Notes under the pieces: generated by a model | The model's input: the letters and a program-made list of their open reading frames with translations, nothing else | The model's database searches: none | What the model was told of the DNA's origin: nothing | Program-made: the position numbers and the translations under genes | In this document: piece after piece, positions 37,376 through 49,060 of the stretch | How the letters are laid out: each line of letters opens with the position of its first letter | How positions within the stretch are numbered: the first letter of the stretch is position 1 | NCBI GenBank assembly: GCA_964023275.1 | Contig: OZ029918.1 | Span: 15,931,861-15,995,860 of the forward strand | Reading direction: 5' to 3' | Source of the DNA: Norana najaformis | Taxonomy: Eukaryota > Annelida > Clitellata > Crassiclitellata > Hormogastridae | Length of the DNA stretch: 64,000 nucleotides

Positions 37376-37392
37376 AAAGGTGTTATATAAAT
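37376..37392 (+). mobile_element. LINE 3' terminus signature
   Basis: AAAAGGTGTTATATAAATATC resembles the shared LINE 3' end (GGTGCTATATAAATG). Only this end is recognisable. Confidence 0.3.
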
Positions 37393-37841
37393 ATCTGAAA
37401 TCTTGCATACATTTCTGTTATGTACATTGTTTCTCTTGTTTGGATCACCGTACATTTCTGAATACGGCATCAACTGCCAATCATCAGTGGGTTTTGATAA
37501 CTTTGTGTATGCTAGGTGTTTTAATCACAAACTTGTCATTCTTCATGAACTCTAAAATTTAGTGCATAAATGTAGACTACCAAGCTGCTAGCTGTTTCAT
37601 CTAGCACTGTGATATTAAGCAGTTAAAACCTTAGTAACAGAATATGTTATCTAGGTTTACTGTCATCAAAACTCACCTGTTGTGAATATCACATCAGTCA
37701 ATCAGTCAGTCAGTGGGTCTGTCAATTAATCATTTGTTATGGCTTTAGGTCAGATGAGCGGCCAAGAAATAAGCACTCAAAATGAGTAAATGTGTTTGAT
37801 TTTTAAAATTATTGATATTAAAGTTTTTGTTGTGAATCTAG

Positions 37842-37899
37842 GTGAGCAATGCCAGCAATCGTCTGGCTGGAAAGAAGACTGTGATAAAGACACCAAGTG
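37842..37899 (+). CDS. RBFOX: RBFOX exon: end of the RRM
   Basis: A 58-nt exon with acceptor TGTGAATCTAG and donor AGTG/GTAACA. It enters in phase 0 and leaves in phase 1. It encodes VSNASNRLAGKKTVIKTPS, matching the RBFOX segment [20 protein letters not shown]. The vertebrate exon is, as I recall, 61 nt, one codon longer and with the same exit phase. The Asn contacting RNA after the last beta strand is retained. Two TGCATG motifs lie 38 and 51 nt downstream of the exon, ideal for RBFOX-dependent inclusion. Confidence 0.9.
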
Positions 37900-37936
37900 G
37901 TAACACTCACATCACCATTTTCTTTGCATTTTTGTT

Positions 37937-37955
37937 TGCATGTTGAAGGTGCATG
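37937..37955 (+). promoter_or_regulatory. Two RBFOX-type TGCATG motifs downstream of RBFOX exon
   Basis: TGCATG occurs at 37937-37942 and 37950-37955, 38 and 51 nt past the donor side of the 58-nt exon. The UGCAUG hexamer is the high-affinity RBFOX target, and binding just downstream of an exon usually promotes its inclusion. As the host gene is RBFOX, this would be autoregulation. The motif is seen directly; function is inferred. Confidence 0.6.
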
Positions 37956-37959
37956 TTAT

Positions 37960-38040
37960 GTTAGGGTTTGGTGCACCATTGATGCCTAGTACATAACAAT
38001 AATGGCACTGTATAGGTTTCCAGATTAGATTAGATTAGAT
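37960..38040 (+). mobile_element. LINE 3' tail with (ATTAG)n
   Basis: GGTTTGGTGCACCATTGATG followed by CCTAGTACATAACAATAATGGCACTGTATAG matches the tail of the LINEs at 18263 and 39170. It ends in AGATTAGATTAGATTAGAT, a short pentamer repeat. It starts ~60 bp after the 58-nt RBFOX exon. Confidence 0.55.
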
Positions 38041-38960
38041 CAACAGACCGCGTTGATGTACTGGCAGTTGAATTTGTTCAGCTAGTGAGTGCACTGCTTT
38101 AAGCAACAGAAATTCTGTCTCAGATGAATTCAGAAGAACGCTGTTATCAACCACGCAAGATTGTTGATACAAAGACTGTTCATCAGTATCGTTTTATCGT
38201 TTGGTAAAAGCCATGATCTCAAAACTTGTTACTTGTGTAGTATACTTGGTAGGTGAAATTTATTATTTGAAACTGGTATTGTACTGGTGAAATTTATGAT
38301 TTGAGAGTTGGCTGTGTACTGTATTGATTAAACATGTTGTTGAGAAACTGATACTGTATTGAATTAGTGAAACGTATTATATTCAAACCAGTATTGGATT
38401 TGTTAAATCTGAGGCACTTCTACAGAAAACTGAAAAGTTGTGCTCCTAGGTATAGGTGAAGTCAGCAAAAAGTGAGCTGCAACATTAGGACAGTTTATGT
38501 AGCATCAACATTCAGAAATAGCTTTTTCACTATAAGGTAGACAAGTGATTTAACAAAGAATCACCACTATGTAAAGCCAACCTGAAAAATGTAACTCCTG
38601 ACAGTGTTACAATATTATTAAGAGAATATACAGCTTACAAAGATATGCAATCAAGTCACAGCATTAGTGGGTTAAATAGGTAATAGTACTCCAATCCACA
38701 AGGTGATATTACTAACTTACTGAATTATTAATTTAATATTGTTGTTTATAACTAATGCTGGGCATAGTTTCTTCACTGTTATTGTTCTGTTTGCTGGCAA
38801 TCTCATAGTTGTTATTTCATTTGTGTGAGTGATGTCACATGTTTTTATTCCATTATCTGTAATATATATCAGCAGGTTATTAATATTAATAGCACCATGA
38901 AAATCATCAGATTAGATTAGATATGAAGATGTAATCTGAAAGATCACTGTTTTATGTATT
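38041..38960. other. RBFOX intron
   Basis: No coding was recognised. A second ATTAG-type repeat lies at about 38909-38925. Confidence 0.5.
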
Positions 38961-38973
38961 GTCTATGCAGCAG

Positions 38974-39139
38974 GTGCTGAAGATGTCAAAGGAAAAGCAC
39001 TTCAGGAACCATTGTTGCATAACAGAGGCCTTGGCAGTCTTCCAGTTTCATATGCAGCTCTGACTTCAGTTCACCCATCAAATCACTTTGATCCTTCAAA
39101 TCACTTCAATCTGTCATTAACAGCAATACCTTATAGAAG
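38974..39139 (+). CDS. RBFOX: Probable divergent RBFOX exon after the RRM
   Basis: An acceptor TTGTCTATGCAG at 38970, with an alternative three bases later (GCAGCAG, both in frame), opens a frame in the phase required by the previous exon (G/GT). It encodes GAEDVKGKALQEPLLHNRGL, later PVSYAALTS, and a small internal duplication SNHFDPSNHF, ending at AAG/GTGATG or at a stop TGA at 39141-39143. It does not resemble the WKLNPVVGAVY region of vertebrate RBFOX, so assignment rests on phase, acceptor quality and position. If the donor is not used, the protein would end in YRR. A LINE tail begins ~30 bp later. Confidence 0.5.
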
Positions 39140-39169
39140 GTGATGATTAAAATGCAAAGGATAGAGAAT

Positions 39170-39365
39170 CATAATCAGTCGTTCTCGCTTGTGTCATTTC
39201 TTTCTCAGCTTAAGACTTACCTTTTCAAATTGCTAAACCACCATAGGCTACCTCTCTGTCTTAGTGGACTGACCTTCTGGATATTCACCTGATTGCGGTT
39301 TGGCTTTGGTGCGCCATCGGTTGATGCCTTGTGCATTAGATACCAGCACAATAGAAGTTACTAAT
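39170..39365 (+). mobile_element. CR1/Rex-like LINE 3' end
   Basis: The start encodes the end of an RT ORF (LKTYLFKLLNHHRLPLCLSG). A short UTR with TTTGGTGCGCCATCGGTTGATGCC and TGTGCATTAGATACCAGC follows, ending AGAAGTTACTAATTACAC. It is a 5'-truncated copy in the same orientation as the gene, and the probable partner of the SINE at 36176-36395. Confidence 0.7.
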
Positions 39366-39399
39366 TACACTTTCAATAATCATAAGTTATAAATTTCTA

Positions 39400-41580
39400 C
39401 AACACTACTTATAACCTAATCATAGGGCACCTTGAGTTTCAGGGACGATATTATGATAGGATCTGTAGCAGATCACAGCAGGTTCTGAAAAAGAGGAGCA
39501 AGAGCAGCACTTGGATAAAAACTGAGGAAACTGCCTACACACAATGGAGAGATAGAGACAATGGAATGAATACGGTAATATGGCACATCGAGGAGTTGTA
39601 TAAGCACAGCAGACCAGAGGATACAGAAATTGAAGAAACCATGGAAGATTATGTGCTTAGCAAAGCTATGTGCTAAACTCACTGAAAGAGGAAGGGGAAC
39701 CTAAAGATGAATTGAAGAATGGCAACCTTGAATGTGTATACAACACAACAGCCAAGATTTTTTGAACCTAGAAGTGAATGTAACAATAGAACTGGTTAGA
39801 ATTTGCCAACAGATATATACATCGGGACAATGGTCAGCCCATCTTGTGTAAACAGTGATGTTGCTGCAGAAGAAGACAGACGCAACAGGATATAGTGATC
39901 ATTGACCCATCTTTTATCTACAGTATTATTAGAGACTAACTAAGATTATGGAGGCAAATGCAAAAGTTATACAACATGTATTTGGGAAATGGTGGGCCTG
40001 AGAGACGTAATTGGAGTCCTGAGAACCCTCGAACAGAAAAATCTTCCACATGACTGGGATTTGTACAGTGTGGTTACCCGTGATTCCGCATAATGCGAAT
40101 TGGTCATGTGTCTCCAAAGCTATTAACTTAACACGCTGTGTCGGTTAACGGGTTGTGCAACAATTGTAATGTAGTGCTAAATATAAGGGCTCACCGATTT
40201 ACTACCGGGAATATGGCTAATTAAAACAGTGGAGACGTACTCTGGCAGCTGTAACATTCTTTTCATTTCCAACTTGGCATTAGTCGTACAAGCGGGAGGG
40301 TGTCGTCTAAATAAATGGGCATGCGACTCAACACTGGGAGGGAGCTACTTAGTGCAGGAGGGATGGACAGGGATGTCTGGGTGGAACCGATTTTAACTGG
40401 TTAGGAGGCGGAATCAGCAGGACAAGGCAGGTATGGCCTGACTGGCGTGACCGTGACCGCAGAGAGGTTGACTGGCTGGGAAGCCAGCTGGGTACCTGCC
40501 TGCCGTGCAAAGAGGCAAGGAGGAGCTTGGCTGGAGGGAACAACATGGGATAGGGGAGTATGGACGACCGAGTAGCAGATGAGATATATTTCAACATTGT
40601 CCCATTTAACGCATGAACTGGTTTACATGCTGTTTCGAAGGTGTATCCCCCACGACTTCGCGTTAACACGTCTGCACTGTACATTGTTTCATGGACTACA
40701 AAAATGTTTCAGACAGAGTGAATTGGTGCAAACTCATGCAAGTGCCGAACTCAAAAGTGCTAAAAAGGATCTGAATTGACTGAAGCTTTATGGTTGGAAA
40801 CTTTGACTCTAAATAAGACAGACTCTGAAAAACCTAGAGGCATTCAAAATATGGGTTTTAACAAACTAATAGTAACATGTTAAGGGGAACATGTTTTGAG
40901 CATACGAAATGGCTTTTAACCTTTTTGCTGCAGGGACAGGTAATAAGCAGTAAATCTATAAATTAAGTAAATCTGACGCTTAATTTCTGCTGTTTTACAT
41001 ATGTCATTTCTGTCAGGTTATCATTAACACTCAACCATAAAATTAAATCTTATCTTCACACTTGTTGCGTGGTTCAGGTCGCACAGAGGTTGACTTCTTG
41101 TAATGTCTGCCCCACTGAAATGGGTTATATTACTGTGGGCAGTTCTTCTTTTGAAAACGGGATTTGGGCAAAGTTATTCAGTCTTGGATTTTTTCTTATT
41201 TATCTTATATGTATTGTCTGTGTTCACAGTTTGGAACAGGCAAATTTGTTCAATCTTGTACCAAACACAGCCTTTTCACTTATGCCCTATCAATTGCAAT
41301 TCGATGAAAGTATAAATGTGTCATCCATTTCAGAAACATGATCTGGCTAAGGCATTCTGTCCTTATTGACATTTCATGTTTTCTTCTCTAAACTTTTGAC
41401 AGAGGATGTTGAGATAAAACATCTTACAGAAAAAATTCTCCTCAGTGAACACTGACAGAAATGTTGAAACCTTGCCATCCGTCTTTCTGTGCTACTGTGT
41501 TAATTTCTGTAAAAGGCTTTCCATAACAATAGTAGTTACTGATTTAGCCATATTTAAGAAAATCAAATGTTGCTTGAATC
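39400..41580. other. No gene recognised
   Basis: No conserved coding was found. Between about 40060 and 40700 the CpG content is higher than in the flanks. The minus-strand open frame 40349-40684 (111 codons, Ser/Pro/Leu-rich) and the plus-strand frame 41103-41315, with a hydrophobic N-terminal run, have no recognisable family. Further 3' RBFOX exons could be hidden here. Confidence 0.35.
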
Positions 41581-41582
41581 TA

Positions 41583-42912
41583 CTAATGAAACCAGCAAAG
41601 GAAATTACTGAGGTCAGTAGCAATGAAACCGCCTAAGTCAAATCCAACTTTAGGCTGTTTGACTTTGACAGAATTGCCAGCATAACAGGCTAGTTTTCTT
41701 GTTTGTAGAGCCATTTTTCCAGATCCATATCTGACTGCTGCCATGGTTGAAGGTTTTCCAGTAAGTTCTTCCTGTACAGTTTCAAGGCTGTCACAATGTT
41801 TCCTCCAGCTTTTTGCAATGGATATGAGGTCTACAAGTTGATCCATGCTTAACTATTAACCTAAATTAAAACAAGTGCTAAAATAAGCTGTTAAGCTAAT
41901 TAAACTATGGAAGAGAACTATTAAACTGTTAAACTAAGATTACTTGAAATACCTTGGTGGCTCAATTCTTAAAAGATTGAAATTAATGCCTCCCTTTGTT
42001 CCAATATGGAATATAGGAAGCTTTGCCATTCACATTTATGCTTCTTTGCATCTTCTTTGCCATTCACATTTACATTCTTTGTTACATCTTGTTGCACTTC
42101 TCCTCCTGAATATTCTTCTCCAGTTTCTATAGTCATTCATAATGTCATTCTTGTTCCTGAGCATGTTTTTCCCATCCTAGTGCTGTGGTTCCTACGCCCT
42201 GACCTTCTTTGTTTAGGTTGTCGATCCACTGCACCTTGTCCCTGCCACTGTCATTTATTACAATGTCCATTGCTTCTGCACTATTTTTAAGAGGTTCAAA
42301 AATATTCCACTTACTGAATATATACCCTGATGCAAACATTAGTGAAATCAATATTTCAGCATCTCCTTGTTAAAGTATTTATTTATCAATACCAGTAGTA
42401 GGGCATCTGATGTTAACACTTGTAGTAGTAACTTGTTTGTGATAATAATGCATCAATTTAATAATGTTACTGATAAGATGCACTTCAATAGATTTTATAA
42501 TATAAAGAAAAAGTAGTATTAATAACGGGTATGTAGTAGTTAATAAAAATCAGAGATACACAAATAATAATTAGTATTAGCATTAAGAAGACAGAATTTC
42601 GAGATGAGTTCATGATGGTTTTGTTTTCTTTCTAGCCATATTCTGGTAGCTTTGCCGTACCCACCCTGCACTTAGCTGTGCCAAACATGAGTCCATATCT
42701 TGACCTGCCTGGGTAAGATTACCTCTGCTGTGTTGCTGTCTCATGTAATCTTTCATATCATTCAAAGGAATCCTACATGAAGCACATTTTTTCCATTGTA
42801 CCCACTGCTGTCCATCAGCAGTAAACCATTTGAAATTGCTGTGTCCATAAGACTGCCCTCTATACATGAAATTGTTAATTCTATGTTCGACTTGTGACTG
42901 TAATGTGGTCAT
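41583..42912 (-). other. Cluster of three unrecognised minus-strand ORFs
   Basis: Three open segments follow one another on the minus strand: 42610-42912 (100 codons from ATG, with WKKCASCRIPLNDMKDYMRQ then a His, a possible zinc-finger-like C-x2-C-x(n)-H pattern, and a basic end), 42145-42351 (68 codons) and 41583-41846 (87 codons, MDQLVDLISIAKSWRKHCDS start). Their composition looks more protein-like than most random frames here, but no family is recognised. They might be one multi-exon gene, or a DNA-transposon relic with a BED-like finger. No reliable splice junctions were set. Confidence 0.3.
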
Positions 42913-43218
42913 GTTGTGAATAGTGATCTAAGAAAATTGGTCTTCCTTAAAACTTTTACCATTTTCCATAGGGGACATGTTAATTTTAAATTATGGTACT
43001 ATATGGCATAGTAGTAACCATCCTATGTAGCCTTTGAAGTGCAGTTCTTGTGCTGAAGAATCATTTCCACTTAAACACTGAGCAAACTTTCCTTACAAGT
43101 AATTTTTACAATAATTCATATTTGACATGTAAATGATGAATTGCATGTTTGCCTCACAGTGTTAAAAGGAAATGGAACATCTCCATTGTCTGCCCCTGTT
43201 TATGTATATATCTATCTG

Positions 43219-43500
43219 GACATTTATATAGCACCTTTAAGAATCAGAGGCACAAAAACATGGCTGTCAGATCTAACTGGTGTGACTTGAGATAAGCTGA
43301 AAATTTTTTCTGAACTGTTTCCAGTAGAAGATTGTTCCATGAGGATATGGTCCATTGCGCAAGAAAGCACACATGTGCCTGAGTGGCTGTATGGGGTCAC
43401 AGGTTAAAAGGTCCTCAAGGGTTGCAGAGTCAAGTGTTCATTAATTCAGCTGGCTCTAGACTGGAACATAGAGCTCCCTGGTGTATTCTTTGGCCACACT
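43219..43500 (-). mobile_element. LINE RT C-terminus and 3' end
   Basis: On the minus strand a segment reads SSWNNLLLETVQKKFSAYLK, the usual WNSLP-x(n)-LKTHL ending of CR1/Rex-type RT ORFs. It is followed after ~60 bp by AAAGGTGCTATATAAATGTCC, the shared LINE 3' end. The copy is short and 5' truncated. Confidence 0.6.
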
Positions 43501-43509
43501 ATCAAGTCT

Positions 43510-45020
43510 TGCTCAAAAAGGAGAATCTTAAATTTTGGCAGTGATTCATGTGGTGCAGTCATAGATGGCTGTTGGTCAGATGTGCATCTTTCAGCTTATT
43601 TCCAGCTTCAGTCTGCTGCAGCACATCTATGTGCTGACCCATACTCATGATGAACAGGTCATCATTCAAAAAAAGAATGCAGGTTAGTCACTGCAGCCTT
43701 GGAGATTCAATTTATCTCTGATCTTCTCCACCACTCACACAAAGAACATTCAGAGGCTGAAAGATGCACACACGCACAGAAGCTCTGTGGTTGTCTCCTG
43801 ACATGCATGTTATATTGCATTTGACTTTCAGTGGTGCTATCTTGTCAGGCTATGGCCAGGACTGCCTTAGAAGCCCAGATGCCTATGTTCTTCAGCCAGT
43901 TCAGCCTCTTGCCAGATTTGGGGTTTGTACATTTTTCTGGATTAGCAAGTTATGATAAGTTTGAGGCATTTAGTAATTTTCACATACAAAAATAAATTGC
44001 TGAACATTTAAAATGCGCTTTTTATTTCGACTGTACATGAACAGAATTTATGGCTATGACACGCATCACTGATTGAATGTTTTTCAGACTTCTTGGCATG
44101 ATAGCTGTTTGCAAACACGTTAGTCTTCACTCCTTAATTTCTAGGTCAAATCCACATACCGTGTACACATTATCACATCGGTTGCGTATGGAATGATTTT
44201 TCTTGGCATTATATTATTTAATAACATTACTTTACAGGGCAATGTTAAAGTTATGCTTTGATCTACCACGTTAGTCTGAAACACATGGCCCATGGGCTGC
44301 ATATGACACAAAACTGATATCTTTGGCCTACCATGCTTAAGAAAATATTTTAAAAATTTAATTTCCAAAATATGCTTGAATCCCAAAGCATAGAGCCATT
44401 TCAGTTGTCACAATATCTCACTGTGTTACATTCATATTACAGCCAACACTGTTCCGACGTGAATTCCAGCGTTTCAGCCCTTACTAATCTAACATCCGCG
44501 AGATCAACGCCCATCAAAGAGATGTAGGAAAAATTGTCTGGATCAATTCTAAAGATCACAGAACAATTTCAGACCAATGTCATCCTCAGCTGAAAGATCT
44601 ACTCACAGAATTTTGAAACTACATGTGTGCATCAGTTTCAGTGAATGTTATCAGTGACTGCAGGATACCATCCTCAGGCTTTGAGTATCACAGTGCAGAC
44701 TCAATTACTCAGCCATCTGGAGGCAAAGTCAACAACCTTGTGTTAATGTTATGAGTTAAGAGGGCCATGCTGAAATACAGTAGTGTATGTTCTATGCAAG
44801 TCTTAGTGTGGCTAGAAAGCTCAAAGGCATTGGCTGTCTGATGTGAAAGCAATTGCCCTGTAGTCTGCTACCAAATGATTTTGTTCAGTTACTTTGATAG
44901 GCTGCATTGCTGTCTTGTTATGGGCAATTGTGATTGTGATTTAATACCAGACAAAGTATATTTCTGGCTACATTAACATCTGTTGTTTCCAGATGTTATT
45001 TCAAAGTGTGAAGTTCCTGC
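43510..45020. other. No gene recognised
   Basis: No conserved coding was seen. GGCCCATGGGCTGCATATGAC at about 44288-44308 recalls the subterminal region of the hAT element at 6284, but no terminal repeats or duplication were found. Confidence 0.35.
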
Positions 45021-45029
45021 ATTGGGACT

Positions 45030-45296
45030 GCCAAGCCTATTGGAACACTTCTTTTCCAAAAATCTTATCCTGATTCTTCCTCTTCTCCTTATCTCTCTTC
45101 TCGCTTCAATTTCAAACATCATCCACCGTAGCCGTCCGACTGTCTGAGTGCCTGACTCCTGGATCTTGACCTGGAACCGAACCTTTTTGCCTATAGATTT
45201 TGTTTTGACTGAGCGCCTGTGAATAAGCTGATTCCCGCGACTTAGCTTTTGTTGAGCGCTGTAGAAATCTCGAGATTACGATTACGATTACAGGTG
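45030..45296 (+). mobile_element. CR1/Rex-like LINE 3' end
   Basis: A 5'-truncated copy of the family at 14940-15345, sharing CCTGACTCCTGGATCTTGAC, TTTTGTTTTGACTGAGCGCC and GAATAAGCTG. It ends GCGCTGTAGAAATCTCGAGA followed by three perfect ATTACG units. The crisp hexamer tail suggests a younger insertion than the others. Confidence 0.75.
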
Positions 45297-45299
45297 TCG

Positions 45300-46525
45300 C
45301 TGAGACAGTAGCTAAGCCCCTGTCGGTGATTGCTAGGCTGATTGTGAAAGGCAAACATCAGCAAATACCATAATTTATCTCGGCTGCTGCTGCTACTAGG
45401 TGTGGTCTATTTATCCATTTTGGGAGTTCAGACATATGCAGCTATATAAGTTCACCTGCTTCAGAACTGTACTGCCTCCTGGGCTTAAAGCCTGCTGCAG
45501 CCAGCAACTGTTGCCACGTATTCAGGCAGTTGTTACAGCTGATACAGGTTGTAATGACAATGATATTAGCTGGTGCAGCATGTGTATTGATATTTTAAAA
45601 ATCTTCCATGTGGCAATACAGAGCAAGTTCCTATATCACATGTTAACATATCTCACATGTTACATAGGTAACATCAGGAGACATGCCACAAACCCACATT
45701 AAACAAATTTGTGAGTAAACCATTTGCGTGTATATGGGACTGCACTGTACTACTCTTTCCTGGTATTGCTTTATTTCACATCTGTCATTCCAGTGAATTT
45801 GCAGCCCAGAAGAGTATTCTCTGACTGCATCCATTCATTTGTTAACCCCTCACCTGGGGAAGCCGTATATATACGTCCAAAAATAAGCTTAACGCATATA
45901 AATTCTCCAGTTATGAGGTTAATGCCCTTGTACACATGAACTGATGTGATGACATTTGTAAATATACTTAAAATGCCACCAGAAGCGGCTTCCTATTCAC
46001 ACTGGTTTATCATCAGTATGTTAAGTTACAGTTTTTCACCATACCTTCTGTTTATCTTTCATTCCATAGAAAATAGTTGAAAAGTAAGTTCATCAGGTGG
46101 TTGTCTAATATATATGTAGTTTAATCATAAATACTTAATTATTGGGAGACTCTGGGTGAGATACAACCAGGCAAAACAGTTCATTTGATCAGTGAAGTAG
46201 CTACATATTTTGGCACCTGGGGTGAGTGATGGCTATCGCCTCCCACCCTCCAACATGCAAGTGTTCTGTACAAATTAATTACACAAACACATAAGGCTAA
46301 ATTATCCGACATAATACAATCTACAATATGCAAAAACCTAAAACTCTCATTGTTTTCCAAATTTGCACTACACTATTGTTGTGATGTTCCTCTGGTAACT
46401 GGCTTTATTGAAACCCCTTAGTAACCAGTTGGGACCTAAGAGGCAGTTTGAGGATTATGCTCGAAAACTATAACACAGTAAGAACAAAAACAGTTATTTT
46501 TGCTGATCTGCGTTCTACATGCAAA
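45300..46525. other. No gene recognised
   Basis: AT-rich with random short open frames only. Confidence 0.4.
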
Positions 46526-46532
46526 CAATATA

Positions 46533-46790
46533 CAGTGGTGGTTATGGTCTGCATATAACTTTGTGGGTGGCGGGATTGACTCCAGCCCAGTTTTATGCTC
46601 AGTGCCACCCGCTTCACTGCCCCTTCTACTTCCAACGTAAAATGTCCATTCCATATCATCTCTGCCCATAGTGTCCATTCTCTCTAAGGAAGATTTAGGA
46701 CTGGCCGCTTCCTTAATGGAGTCAACACCTGTAAAGCTCTGTCTTGGGATCCAACTCTGCCTCTTCCACGGTCGCCAGATGGGCAAAGAT
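46533..46790 (+). mobile_element. Possible tRNA-derived SINE
   Basis: GTGGTGGTTATGGTCTGCAT resembles the A-box region, and GGCGGGATTGACTCC the B box, of the SINE at 210-425. The remainder is not alignable by eye. Confidence 0.35.
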
Positions 46791-46939
46791 CTAAGGATGG
46801 CTTATTCTCAAAACAGGGCTCAATGTTCCTTTACCGGCAATAGGCGTTCCCTTTTTGAATGCCTTCTTTACTACGGGCTATGGCGGAAACAAGGAATTAA
46901 AACAAATGGACTGTGGGCAAATATTAGGCATTAAGACCA

Positions 46940-47860
46940 CTAACAAGATTTAAAAGACTTAAACAAACTCGCCAAGCCTGTAGATAAATCATCATCATCT
47001 ATGGCCTGACCCGCTCCCGAGCGTAGGTGTAACAGTTTCCACAACATACTGCCAGCCGTCATTGTTCTGGGCACGTCTCCAAGCCACGTGAAGTCCGAAA
47101 TTAAGTGAACGCAGGTCGGACTCCACCACCCTTGTCCATGTGTGGCAAGGGCATTCAACTGGTCTCTTCCAACCTCTTGTAGGGACAGCTATCATGGCAC
47201 GTAGAGCTCTGGAATGGTCTTGTTAGCTACTGCAGCTGTCCAAACAGCCGAAGCCTCCTTGATTGTATCGTCTCCGACACAGTGATGTGCATCGTGCGTT
47301 AACAGACCTCCGCGTTGGCGAGGTTAGCCGTATGGGGAACGCACGGCATTCTTCTAGGGCACCGCTGCTGAATGACATCGAGCCTCGCCTCCAGGTCCTT
47401 GTTAAGCGTCCAGATCTCAGCTCCATAAAGAAGGACAGAAAAGCTGGAGTTTGATATTCAGCGGGATGCTAGTACTTCACATTCCTCGTTGAATGTTGCT
47501 CATACATTCCATGGCGATTGTCATTCGACGCCGAACATCGGGTCTGCTGCCAAACTCCAGCTTCAACATGAGAACCAAAGTAGGAGAATTCATGGACCAG
47601 TCCAACTTTTTTCTGAGACCTGTACAAGATCAAGCGTTGGAAATGGATCCGCTATCGTCTGAAATTTTGTCTTGGCCTAGTGGATTTCGAATCCAAATTT
47701 ATGTACTTCCTGATCCATTATCTCCTGAGGACAGGACTAAGATCTCCAGCATTTCGGCGAGAATGGCCGCATCATCAGCATAGTCCAGATCTGTGAACAG
47801 CTCCGACCCAATACAAGCACCTGGGTGCTTCTGTCTGACTGCCTCATCCATGATCTCATC
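46940..47860 (-). pseudogene. RTE-like retrotransposon RT fragment
   Basis: On the minus strand, from 47860 down, a segment reads DLDYADDAAILAEMLEILV, with the catalytic YADD box (about 47740-47800). It is followed by a degenerate thumb region with DVRRRMTIAMECMSN near 47490-47540, and ends with AWRRAQNNDGWQYVVETVTP (about 47022-47090), the W-x(4)-R-x(4)-W-x(3)-VETAT ending of this group. Several frameshifts and stops are present. It differs in sequence from the RTE-like copies at 5120 and 19380. Confidence 0.7.
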
Positions 47861-47899
47861 CGTGGAGATAAATCCCAGTTTAAAAAATTGAGATTACGG

Positions 47900-49060
47900 T
47901 GTCAGAAGAGACGCAAAAATTGAGTAAAGTATTACAACGAGCCTCTGCGTCTTTCCGCCCTAGGCACTTAGATATCGGGCAACGCATCTCCCCATTATCA
48001 CCTGTCTCTCGTTCCTTCTTCGTGTGTGGAACTCCCAGCCTCATATATGTACCATGAACACAACTTACGAGATTAGTTTACGTACCCATTGTTTCTGTGT
48101 TGGCAATTATCGACCAACACAGGTAAGAAATTCTGCTTCGGGAGATAGGATACCCCTGTGGAACTTTATGACCGTGAAGATCCTCTCTCTACCCGTCACT
48201 ACGTACACACAGAACTTCGTCCCGACTTACGCACAAGGGGGCCTTCCCCGCACTTCAGTCAGTACTCCGATCACTGTGTGTAGCGACAAGCATATAGAGG
48301 AGTCGGTATTTTCTGTCGAAACTTTGGTATTATCGGGGTAACCGACCCAGACTATGATGTACCAGGTATTCTCTTTTTCTGCGTTAGGATCCGGTCTCTT
48401 ATGTATCGGTGCTTCACTTGGTCTGCGTTAAGGTCCTCGGTGTCTTCCTCTTATCTCTTCCTGTCGTTTGAATTTCGACAAAGAGTAGGCCTAATGCGGC
48501 CGCGTCTTTTCCCCAAGTTTTGCACTCTTCCCACTATCGTGACTTAGTCTATCTCGCGACTTCGCGACAGGGTGGGGCCGAGCCCTGTCGGATCAACGGA
48601 GTCAGCCAGAAATACCATACAGATTGTTTTGTTTCAGTTTCAACTTTCTCAGGAGCGCACAGACCAGTTTTCTCCTACGGCAACTGCTACTCCTTGGATT
48701 CACATAGACCTGTCTTCATGTTCCCCGAGCTTTGCACAACCTATATCTTCCAACTATCGTGACTCATAGACCATCTCGTGACTTCGCAACAGGGTGGACC
48801 CGAGCTCTGCTGGACCAACGGGAGTCAATCAGAAATCAGACTGATTGGTTCGTTTCGGCTGTGACGTTCTCACAAGCACACTGACCATTTTCTCCTACAG
48901 GGTCAATGGGTTAGCTTCTGTAACTTTCCCGTTCGTTTTACACAGACCTGTTCCATCTAACACTAGCGGAACTTCCCCGAGTTTCGCACAACCTCCGCCT
49001 TCTAACTATTAAAACTCAGATCGTCTCGCTATCTAACAACAGTTTTGAGGATTTAATATT
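47900..49060. repeat. CpG-rich block with diverged ~220-250-bp tandem repeats
   Basis: The phrase ACTATCGTGACT(T/C)A starts at 48534 and 48753, with a more decayed ACTATTAAAACTCA at 49005. Each is followed by a related ATCTCG-cgacttcgc(g/a)acagggtgg block and preceded by CCCC(A/G)AG(T/C)TTTGCAC. Copies are thus about 219 and 252 bp apart. The block from ~47900 is far richer in CpG than the surrounding DNA and contains no recognisable coding. Confidence 0.6.

Noticed and set aside
41103..41315. A secreted protein with a signal-peptide-like start (MSAPLKWVILLWAVLLL).
   Set aside because: The rest of the frame is low quality, the start context is weak and there are no supporting exons.
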